In this document: positions 45,415-54,950 of the stretch, piece by piece
How the letters are laid out: each line of letters starts with the position of its first letter
Numbering within the stretch: position 1 is the stretch's first letter
Assembly: GCA_006176705.1 (NCBI GenBank)
Contig: QRFJ01003054.1
Coordinates: forward strand, 1-64,000
Reading direction: 5' to 3'
DNA: 64,000 bases
From: Cocos nucifera
Taxonomy: Eukaryota > Streptophyta > Magnoliopsida > Arecales > Arecaceae
Notes under the pieces: generated by a model
Databases searched by the model: none
Told to the model about the DNA's origin: nothing
Seen by the model: the letters and a program-made list of their open reading frames with translations, nothing else
Translations under genes and position numbers: made by a program

Positions 45415-47841
45415 TAATGGTAACAGTGCAGGAATTCTAGCTCTACTTTCTAAACTTTTTTGAAAAATCATACAACAAAAATTTAAAATTAATCTAATTA
45501 ATTTTTATGAGCTATTGATTAGATCAATCAAATCCTATAACAAAGATTGAAATGCGATATATATGCATAGAAAAATCCAAAAAAGAAATCAGCATGCAAT
45601 AAATCATATTTACTATTACTATCTACTTGTGTTCAGAACACAATACCTTGCACGAGTAGTCAATCACCGCAACTAAAACACTGCTGGAGAGGTCCTCTCA
45701 TTGTGATGCAGCTGCATAGATCATCTGACCTCCATGGATCGTCCACACGAGGTCCTGATCCCGATCGACTCCTCTCAAGTGCTAGCTCGATATCGAAAAC
45801 TTCAATGGCTAATGTTGATCGAACCGCTTTGATCTACCTCTATAAATTTTTTGAATGCTTTGGAAGACCAACATAGATAGAGGAGAGGTAGAAGAGGCTA
45901 ACCTAAAAATTTTGTGAATTTATGATGCTCAGAACTCATAAAATCACTCCCTAAACCCTAGATCAAAACCCTAGGATAGCACTCACCCAAACCCTGTGCC
46001 TCTCACTTTCTTTGGACTTTTCTTCTCTCAAAAATTTGACTTTTCTCTCTCACATAGAAGGGGCTCATGCATGGCTTTCTCTCTTCTGGATGTATGCATG
46101 CCCTAGGAAAAATCCTTTTTTAAAGTGCGCCATTCTGCATCCAGAACGTATGGGTGGTTGCCCATTCAAATTCAAACTCCATTTGAATTTGAATGGCAAC
46201 TAACCAAAGCTTATCTGCCAACGACGTGATAAGCCAAGGCGTGCTCCCTCTCAGCATGAAAAAAGTTTTGCAAGAAATAATTTCTTATAGAAAATAGAGT
46301 AGGCACAAGTCATGGTGGTGCTAAGGAGAAGACTAGTCAAACTAGTCTTAAAACAACCTTATCCAATTGAACCAGGTCCAAACCAATTTGGTTAGGCTCA
46401 ATTAGACTAGATTAAATCCAACGTATTTAGGCTTGATTAGATTTAATTAAATTTTAATCAAATTAAAAATTAATCAAGCCCATCTCCTGATCAAATCAAG
46501 GAACAAACCTCCTCGATAATTAGGTCATCACATAACCTAATCCGATCCAACCCAACTGAATCCAATTTAATTGGACTTGATCCAAAACTCATCACTCAAT
46601 CAAATTGAGTTAATTAGTAATCAAATTACTAATTAAACCTCTCACAAACATAGAGTCCAAATCCAGTGGATTTTCTGGCAATAAAGTTTCATCCATATGA
46701 AACTCTTGATCGAAGAGTCCCAAACCAGTGGGACTCTTGACCCCAGTATCCTAAATGAGTGAAACTCATTATCATAGAGTTTCAAACCAATAGAACTCTT
46801 GATCGCAGAGTTTTAGACAAGTCAAACTCAAAATTTAGAGTCCTAGTCCAATGGACTCTTGACCATAGAGTCACAGTCCAGTAGGACTCTTCATCAACCA
46901 TCAGATTAGGTAGGAATCTCTAATGTATATGACCCAATAGGTTTGAACCTAAGCTGGTAGCACAGGAGCCACTTTTTGTACTAATCGATGTGACCATCTA
47001 GCAATGGTACCCGATGTCCGGATAGGTCGAATAGTCGCAATCGTAACATTCAGAACCTACTCAAATATGGTTACCGTATAATTCATCCCTTTGATCTCTA
47101 TGTTTAGGATGTCTTAGAGTTTAAACTATCAATCCTAAAAAGTACATCCATATCGTATTTCAATACAATCAGTTCTGTGACTCCTCACAAGGACTATCCT
47201 AGCCAAAGCTTTGCTAAATTGAAACATAATTCAACATAACTTCTGAAACCAGGAGTGGTCAATCCTATCTTGATACATGCACTGACTTCTCAAGTATTTG
47301 ATTATACCCAGAAATCTTTCTCAAGTATCTTGATACATGCACCGACTTCTCAAATAGTTCGGCACCAAAGCATAGTGAATTACTTGGAAGTCACCATGGT
47401 GATCTCAGATCAGAAGGATACTTATATCCATATCCCATCGAAGCAAATCTTGACAATAGAAAGCTTTGGAGTTGATCATGTTCAGTGCAGATATATCCCT
47501 ATATCTCACCTGCAAGCCATATCAGTGTCTTACACTCTTTGGTTAAGAGGACAACCAACTTGTATGGCACACAATAACCTACACTCGATAAACGTTGTCA
47601 TCTTTAGTAACAACGTATTATTTGATCGCTAATAGATTTAAGGACTAAACAATAATCATTCTTTATCGATTCTAAATACTTCCGAGGACTTCATCACAAC
47701 ATAAGAGTTCATTAGAAGATGAAAAAAATTTATGATAAACATGCCAAAATAATATTTATTCAATTATAATTCATATACAAATACAAAAATAGCTCAACCA
47801 TCAATAGACTAATGATTGACTTTGGGATACTATTCCCAATA
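45415..47841 (-). repeat. 5' LTR of element D
   Basis: A 2427-bp LTR. The right end (plus view) is TTCCCAATA at 47841 followed by the duplication ATCAA; the left end is TAATGGTAACAG. Compared with the 3' LTR (TGATGG...CCAACA), both terminal dinucleotides carry one transition. A locally repeated phrase near 47270-47350 (CTTGATACATGCAC twice) is private to this copy. Confidence 0.9.
46681..46895 (-). repeat. Tandem inverted-repeat array in D 5' LTR
   Basis: Seven units of about 31 bp matching 22341-22580. The best unit is AGAGTCCC (46714-46721), 8-nt loop, GGGACTCT (46730-46737), a perfect 8-bp stem. The other units have one to three mismatches. Confidence 0.8.
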
Positions 47842-48954
47842 ATCAAGCCCTGGCGCATCATTGTTATACAATTGCCTTGTAAGGTGGTAAACAATCTGAG
47901 GTCTGCTCAATAGATGGCCTTGATGTTCGGGATGATTTAGCTGAAGAGCAAAGAGAACCTATTTATGATCTAGTTATGATCTCCTTGAAAGATGAAAATG
48001 AAGACCATATGGTTTAGATTGGTTCAAATTTAGCTGAAGAAGTTAGAGGGTAGCTTATTAAATTTTTATAAAAGAATGCAAATATTTTTACTTGGGCGCT
48101 CACATACATGTTAGGGATAGATGCAGAGCTGATGGAATACCATTTGAATGTGGACCATGCGCATCAGCCTGTAAAATAGAAGAAGTAGAGTTTCACACCA
48201 GAGTGTCAAAAGACAATCATGGATGAGGTAGACAAGCTACTTAAAGTCAAATTCATCCGAAAGATATCTTACCTAGGCTAGATTGCAAATGTTGTTCTTG
48301 TTAAAAAAAGCAAATGGAAAATAGTAAATGTGCATAGATATCATTGATTTAAATAAGATCTGTCTAAAGGATAGCTATCCTCAATCTTGAATTGATTAAT
48401 TGGTGAATGCAACCTCAAGTCATGAGCTTCTCACCTTCATGGATGTCTTTTCTAGTTATAACCAATTTTGGATGGGACCAAAAGATGAGGAGAAGATCGT
48501 CTTTATTACTGATCATGGTCTTTATTGTTACAGAATCATGCCATTTCGACTAAAAAATGTAAGTGTAATCCATCAGTGCTTGGTGAACAAAATCTTTAAA
48601 GAACAGATCGACCATAATATGAAAATTTATGTGAATGATATGCTTGTTAAAAGTCGATCTTCGAGAAATCATATTATCAACTTGGAGAAAGTATTCAACA
48701 CTCTCCAAAGATACAAAATAAAGCTGAACCCAATAAAATATGCTTTTGGAGTAACCTCAAAAAAGTTTTTAGGATTCATGATGTCAAGACGCAGTATAGA
48801 GGCAAATCTGGAGAAGATCCAAGCCATTCAAGAAATGGCCACTCCCAAAATAATAAAAGAAGTCCAGCGCTTGATGGAAAAAATTATGGTTTTGAATCAT
48901 TTTATTTCAAGATCGATGAAACATTGTATGCCTTTCTTCCAAGTGCTCAAATAA
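47842..48954 (+). pseudogene. pol: Linker and reverse transcriptase of element C
   Basis: Opens with the right ATCAA duplication of D. A protease-RT linker follows with several TAG codons (VRDDLAEEQREPIYDL, NANIFTWALTYMLGIDAELMEYHLNV). The clean frame 48400-48954 is RT palm and thumb: FMDVFSSYNQFWM, YRIMPFRLKNVSV, the catalytic motif as YVNDML, KCAFGV-like and KFLGFM blocks. The motif should be YVDD or YIDD, so one catalytic Asp is Asn and the enzyme is inactive. It makes cDNA in live relatives. Confidence 0.88.
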
Positions 48955-49340
48955 CCAAAAAATTTTTGGTGGATTTTGAATTATCAGCAAGCCTTTGAAG
49001 AACTGAAAAGCTACTCAGCTCGCCTCCCCTCCTTGCCAAACTTGAATCTAATGAAGAATTGTTCTTGTATTTGACTGTATCACCTGTGGCCATTGGAGTT
49101 ATCTTAATCAAAGAGGAGAATAAAATTCAAAAGCCAATCTACTATATAAGTTGGATCCTGAGAGATGCTGAAACAAGATATACTAAATTAGAAAAGCTAA
49201 TCTATGCTTTATTAATTACAGCTAGAAATCTCCGACCTTATTTTCAAGGGCATATAGTAATAATTCTCATAGATCAACCCATAAAAGCGGTCCTTCACTC
49301 GCCTATCACCTCTGGAAGAACTGCAAAATAGGCAATCAAA
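48955..49340 (+). pseudogene. pol: RNase H of element C (RT-linked)
   Basis: Clean frame 49059-49331: LYLTVSPVAIGVILIKEE, PIYYISWILRDAETRYTKLEKL, then the ARNLRPYFQGHIVIILIDQP block and LHSP. This is the gypsy RT-linked RNase H. The first active-site Asp is lost (LTVSPVAIG where LAVSDEAVS-like is usual), as in the Tat lineage, where this domain is often degenerate. It ends at TAG 49329-49331, where the frame in relatives would continue. Confidence 0.83.
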
Positions 49341-49499
49341 CTCTAAGAAATTGATATAAAGTTCCAACCTCAGCCATCTATTAAAGCTTAAATACTGGCT
49401 AATTTTATGGTCAAATATACTATTCCAGATCCAGCTAAGCTTGAGCAATAGGAAGCTAGTACTTCTAATCTCCAGCCAAACTTCTCTAAAGAGAAGGCT

Positions 49500-49960
49500 A
49501 ACTTTCCTAAAAATTTTTGGGTCTTATATGTTAATAGCTCATCCAATGCTTCTGGCGCAGGCACGAGCTTAATTCTTATCAGTTCAGAAAAGATTATTAT
49601 TGAATATGCACTGCACTTTGAATTTCTAATAATAAATAATGGAGCAAAATATGAAGCTTTGATAGTATGACTGAAAATAGCAAAAGAATTAGGGATAGAT
49701 CATCTAAAAATCTACAATGATTCATAATTGATGGTAGGACATGTTAATGGCAGCTATGAAGCTCAGAAGAAAAATATGAGAAATATCTAGATAAGATGAA
49801 GAGCTTAACCTCGATCTTTAATAGCTTCAATATTCAGCAAATTCTAAGAGCAAAAAATTTTAGAGCAGACTTTCTGTCAAAATTAGCCACTTTGGCTCCG
49901 AACGACTTGTCCAAAGAAGTTTTTTTTGAAGTTCTTTAGCAATCAAGTTCGGAGGAACCT
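49500..49960 (+). pseudogene. pol: Second, archaeal-type RNase H of element C
   Basis: Readable pieces are FWVLYVNSSSNASGAGTSLIL, IIEYALHFEFLIINNGAKYEALIV, LKIAKELGIDHLKIYNDS and the PN(D)LSKE end near 49900. The first catalytic Asp is Asn (VNSSSN instead of VDGSSN) and the Glu in AKYEAL is kept. Stops interrupt it near 49670 and 49727. This extra domain between RNase H and integrase is diagnostic of the Tat lineage. Confidence 0.82.
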
Positions 49961-49989
49961 CAGACAATAATGCAAGTGGATCATGAACC

Positions 49990-51210
49990 TAGCTAGATTG
50001 ATCTACTAAATTTGTACCTTAAAGATGGTGTTCTTCCTAGAGAGCTAAAAGAAGCTCGAAAGTTGAGGAACCAGGTCTCTTGCTACATATTGTGTGAAAA
50101 TAAGTTGTATAAAAGATCTTATTTCTTGCAGCTCCTTAAGTGCCTTCGACCATCTAAAATTAATTATGCCCGAAGGAAAGTTTATGAAGGAGTATGTGAA
50201 AATCATCTTAGAATAAGGTCATTATCTTATAAGTTACTTTGATAAGGGTATTACTGGTCGACCATGCATGAGGATGCAATCAATTATGTTAAAAGATGTG
50301 ATCGATATCAAAGAAATGCCAATATTCAGCGGCAACCAGCATCCTTACTTACATGTTTGAGTGCCTCTTGGCCATTTGCATAATGGAGATTAATGGATAT
50401 ACTCGGACCATTTTCTATGGCATCCGGATAGCAAAAATTTTCCTTAGTGGTAGTGGACTACTTCACCAAGTGGGTTGAGGTCAAATCTTTGGTAAAGATT
50501 ACTAAAGCTAAAATACAAGATTTTGTTTGAAAATTCATTATATATAGATTTGATCTATCTCAAACATTGATCATTGACAATGAACGTCAATTCACAAGAG
50601 TAAATTTTATCGAATTCTATGAAAATTTAAATATTTTTCATTATTTGACTTCTGTGGTACATCCTTAGATGAATGGTGAAGCCAAAGTAACCAATCGAAT
50701 TTTGTTGCAAGGGATAAAAGTGAGACTTGAGCGAGCAAAAGAGATATGGATAGACAAATTTTACCATGTACTTTGGACATATAGAACTACCCAAAGACTG
50801 CCAACTGGAGAAATTTCATTTGCTCTAGCATTTGGAACTGAAGCAGTTATCTCGATTGAACTCAAAATTCCTTCAACTCAAGTTGAAAGCTTCAATGAGC
50901 AAAGTAATTCCCAGGATCTCAGGGCAAATCTTGATATATTAGAGGAGAAATAGGAAAAGATTCAAGTTTGGATGGCGGCCTATAAGCAGAAGATAGCCCG
51001 ATACTATAATTCTAAAGTCAAGAGTAAAACATTCAGGATCAGAGACTTGGGGCTATGTTGAGCAAAAGTATTAGAACTATAGAATCAAGACAAACTTATC
51101 TCAAATTGAGAAGGTCCTTATGAAGTTGAGGAGATTGTTCGACCAGGGACTTACCACATAAAGAAACTTAAAGAAGCTATATTATCCTGACCTTAGAATT
51201 ATGAAAATCT
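49990..51210 (+). pseudogene. pol: Integrase of element C
   Basis: The N-terminal zinc-binding part spans 50012-50310 (EGVCENHLRIRSL..., YYWSTMHEDAINYVKRCDRYQRN). The first His appears to be Tyr and the last Cys is kept. The core follows with MDILGPF near 50395, VVVDYFTKWVEVKSL near 50450, IIDNERQFT near 50570 and NRILLQGIKVRLE in the clean frame 50669-50953 (also FALAFGTEAVISIE). The C-terminal part with EGPYEVEEIVRPGTY lies near 51105-51150, preceded by TGA. Many stops. It would insert cDNA into DNA in the nucleus. Confidence 0.86.
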
Positions 51211-51319
51211 ATGAATGTAGTATCGATAACTATATTTCAACAAAAAGTTTTTTATTTTAACACTCTCATCTTTTGTGTGTTTCAATTATAGCAGGAAGTG
51301 ACCAAGCCAAACTTTATTT

Positions 51320-52024
51320 TGAAGTAAAATTGAAGGCCTCTGGTTGTTAAATAGGAGCTTAACCTCATCTTAACGTGGGTGAAAACTCTTACGAGAGATA
51401 TGAAGGCCTCCAGTTCTTAAACAGAAGGTTAACCTTGTCTTAATAGGGATGAAGACCTTTAATCCTTAAATAAGAGGATAACCTCATCTTAATGAGGGTG
51501 GAGATCCTTACGAAGGATATAAAGGCCTTCGGTTCTTAAACAAGAGGTTAACCTCCTCTTAATGAGGGTGAAGGCATCCGATTCTTAAACAAAAGGTTAA
51601 CCTTATATTAACGAGGATGAAGACCCTTATGAGGAATATGAAGGCCTCTAATTCTTAAATAAGAGGTTAACCTCATCTTAACGAGGATGAAAGTCTCTGA
51701 TTCTTAAATAGAAGAGTAACCTTATCTTAACGAGAGTGAAGGCCTTCGATTCTTAAATATAAGGTTAACCTCGTCTTAACGAGGATGAAGATCCATACGA
51801 GGGATATGAAAGCCTCTGATTCTTAAATAGGAGGTTAACCTCATCTTAACGGAGGTGAAGGCCTCTGATTCTTAAACGGAAGGTTAACCTCATTTTAATA
51901 AGGATGAAGATCCTTACGAGAGATATGAATGCCTCTGATTCTTAAATAGGAGGTTAACTTCATCTTAACGAGAGTGAAGGCCTCTAATTTTTAAATAAGA
52001 GATTAATCTTATCTTAATGAGAAA
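51320..52024 (+). repeat. Tandem-repeat array of element C after integrase
   Basis: Twelve units, each opening GAAGGCCTCTGATTC or similar. Short units are 49 bp; long units are 70 bp because a 21-bp phrase of the type GAAGATCCTTACGAGAGATAT is added. The order is largely alternating long and short. Most units contain GAGGTTAACCTC or a close variant, a 12-bp palindrome. The array stops in mid-unit at 52024, where copia LTR G begins. Confidence 0.9.
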
Positions 52025-54188
52025 ATCAGCATGAGCCTACGATCTCTGATTGAAAGTCCAATGTAGGAAATCAGCACAATATGCTAGTACTGTGCTGATT
52101 CTTCTTCAACGATCTATCCGATAATTTCTTCTTCAAAATTTGGACTCTCCAAAATATGAGAAGAAAGATGAGAGTTTACTGATCTGAGACTCTCTCAAAA
52201 AAAAGAGGAGGAGAGATTGAAAATAAAATAGCCCTAGAAGAAGAACCTCTTCTTCTTCTCTTTTCTCTCACCTAGATACCTAGTTTGATGCTTGTGGAAC
52301 CCCCACGCCCAAGGACCCTCTTTCTCTGATTTTTGCACACCCCAAATCTCCCTCAAAGTTCTATATTTTATAAAAAAATTAGATCAAAATTCATCCAATA
52401 AATAAAAAAAAAAGAGTCCAGGTTAGGTCAAAATCCTAGACTAGGAATATCCAAACATGGATAGTTGTTGGGACGCCTAACTCTTGGGTGCCTCCTCCAT
52501 AATTATTGGCATGGATCAGTAAGGAAGGGTGCACAAAAAAGAAGATTATTTTCATGGAATAAGAGAAGAATTAATTAAAAGAGGGGGCGACACTCAAGGA
52601 AAGGTGTTTTGGTCAACGAGGATTCTATCTCATAGAATCCTAAGTAAAACTAACTCCCCTTTTGACTTGGTCTTCCAATAAATTGCCTTATGAGAAAAGA
52701 AGGAGAGAAAGAGGACATGAGAAGCCATGGGCGTGGAGAATTTTTACATAAGAAATAAAACAAAAAGGGCATGGGGCATGAGGATTAAGAAATAAAATAA
52801 AAAGAGCATGGGGCATGAGAATTAAGTGGCGCAAGTGATAGGGAGTCCTAGTCACACTAGGACTCCTATTTTGACTTGGTCAAACAAGATCTTTTAATCA
52901 AATAAAATTAAGATTAAACCAACTCAATTAAATAAAGCCCTATCCTATTTAAGAACTTAATTAAATTAGATTTAATTCTAATTTATTTTTTAATCAAATT
53001 AGAAAATTGGGTTAATTTGAGTCCTAGTTAGACTAGGACTAGTTGTTCCTTGCACTTGGCTTATCCAATAAATCAATAGAACTTGATCCAATCAAACCCA
53101 AACCAAATATAATTAAATTATATTTAATTAGACTTAATCTCACCTTCTGTTAATAAATTAAGCAATTAGCAATCGAATTGCTAATCGATCCTCTTGCAAT
53201 ACTTGTACTAGGTTAAACACCAATCGTATTGATTGTTTAATCCTAAAATGATTCTAAATCACTGATCAACCATCCGATCGGAATATGAACTCTAATGTGT
53301 GTGATCTCATAGATTCGAACCTAAGCTAGTAGTATAGGAATAAATTTTTCTACCAATCAAAGTGACCATCTAGCAATGATACCCGATGGTCTAATAGGTC
53401 AAAAGATGTAGAACACCATCCTTAGAACCCATGCGAATATAGTTTCCATATAATTCATCCCCTTGACCATAATACCCATAGGACATCTCAGAGTTCAACT
53501 GTTAACTCTGATCAAGTTGTCCATATTGTATTTTAAAATATCAAATCCATCTGATGGATTACCTCGGCCAAGATTTTGCTATATTGAAATACAGTGATAC
53601 ATTCTTCTCCAACTCTTAGAATGGTCAATTCCATCTTGATCACACTCCGACTTCACAAGTACTTAACTGTGCCTAGAAGTCTTTCATCGCTGAATTAGAA
53701 ATTCAGTTAGTCTGATGCCAAAGCATAGTGAGTTGCTTGCAAGTCACTGAGGTAATCTCAGGTCTAAGGGATACTTATACTTATATCCCATCAGAGATAT
53801 TCTCGATAACAGAATGCTCTGGAGTTGGTCACGTTCAATGACGATGTACCCATACATCTCACCTGTATGCCATATTAGTGTCTCCACACTCCTTGGTTAA
53901 GAGGACAACCAACTTATATGGTATATAGCGACCTATGCTCGATAGATGCTGTCATCATAATTAACAGCCTATCATTTGGTCGTGAACAAATTTAAGGACT
54001 AATTGATAAATTCTCTCTTTATCGAAACTCAATAGTCCTAAGAACTTCATCACAATAATGGAGTTCATTAGAAGATGTAAATTTATGATGAAAAAAGATG
54101 TCAAAATATTTTTATTAATTAATAAATTAATTATAATATCTCAATCATCAACAAACTGACGATTGGCTTTGGGATATAATTTTCAATA
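52025..54188 (-). repeat. 3' LTR of element G (left-truncated)
   Basis: Matches F from about 24600 and M from about 63656. It ends TTTTCAATA (plus view) before the polypurine tract. 53181-53566 is identical to 25708-26093 of F. It contains a duplicated phrase with CATGGGGCATGAG near 52770 and 52810. Confidence 0.87.
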
Positions 54189-54200
54189 ACTTCCACTTGT
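54189..54200 (-). other. Polypurine tract of element G
   Basis: The complement of ACTTCCACTTGT is ACAAGTGGAAGT, preceding the LTR on the minus strand. This is the copia form also seen in D. Confidence 0.8.
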
Positions 54201-54950
54201 TCTAAAGCTACTCGGCATAGTATGTAATATCCATCTTCGACTTATGGTTGTTGAACTCCTTGATTGCCAGGGCTTTAGTGAAGGGGTCAGCTAGGTTCTC
54301 CTTTTTATCGATCTTCTGAAGGTCGATGTCACCACGATCCACGATCTCATGAACGAAATGGAAGCGACGTAGAATGTGCTTTGTCCGCTGTGTGACTTTG
54401 GTTCTTTTGCTTGAGCTAGAGCGCTAGTGCTATCATAGTAGAGTAGGACTGGACCATCAATGAAGGATGCTACTTCAAGCTCGGTGATGAACTTTCTTAG
54501 CCACACAGCTTTTTTTGCTGCATCTGATGCTGTCATGTACTCTACTTCACAAATAAAGTCAGCCACTGTATGCTGCTTGAAACTTTTCAAGTAGATGGCT
54601 CCACCATTTAGAGTAAAGATATATCCCGCGACATACTTTTTACTGCCATTATGAATCAGTATTGAAAGCTGGAGTCCTGTAAATCCGCATAAGCTTTCTC
54701 AAGATCTGACTCACGATAAACCAACCATTGATCTTAGTCATTTTTCAAATACTTAAGGATGATTTTAACCACCTCCCAGTGATTTTCTCTAGGGTCAGAC
54801 TGGTATCTACTCACTACTCCTAGTGAGTATGCCATATCTGGTCTCGTACATGTCATTGCATATATAATAGACCCCACTATCGAAGCATATGAAATTCTAT
54901 TCATATGCTATCTCTCTTCAGAAGTTATCGGACAATCGTTGTAGTGTGGG
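54201..54950 (-). pseudogene. pol: RNase H and RT end of element G
   Basis: The frame 54291-54590 covers RNase H: ADFICEVEYMTASDAAKKAVWLRKF keeps a VEYM where EAEYM is usual, so the Glu may survive one residue off. Then come LLYYDSTSALAQAKEPKSH and a frameshift. RT thumb pieces follow to about 54940. Near 54936 about 235 bp of RT that D has (38228-38465) are missing. Confidence 0.82.

Larger units (their letters stand above)
21062..47841 (-). mobile_element. Element D: large Ty1/copia element carrying three nested insertions
   Basis: On the minus strand: 5' LTR 45415-47841, priming site GCTCTGATACCA complement at 45402-45413, leader, gag, integrase, RT, RNase H, polypurine tract, then 3' LTR (30042-30192 plus 21062-23369). 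The target duplication ATCAA is perfect (21057-21061 and 47842-47846). Nested inside are E with F in the 3' LTR, H in RNase H and I in RT. Without these, D would be about 10.5 kb with LTRs near 2.4 kb. The RT and integrase phrases are of the BARE/Angela or Tork kind; I do not place the lineage firmly. Confidence 0.9.
11125..52024 (+). mobile_element. Element C: old Tat-type Ty3/gypsy element, host of the nested insertions
   Basis: The parts in order are 11125-13122 (LTR end, priming site, gag, protease start), 20870-21061 (protease end) and 47842-52024 (linker, RT, RNase H, second archaeal-type RNase H, integrase, 3' tandem repeats). The interruptions are B and D. Both breakpoints carry 5-bp target duplications, and the protein sequence continues across them, so this is one element split by insertion. 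The gag type, two successive RNase H domains and a tandem-repeat array after integrase are hallmarks of the Tat lineage. The 5' LTR body lies outside the window and the 3' LTR is missing beyond the junction at 52024. All domains are decayed. Confidence 0.88.
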
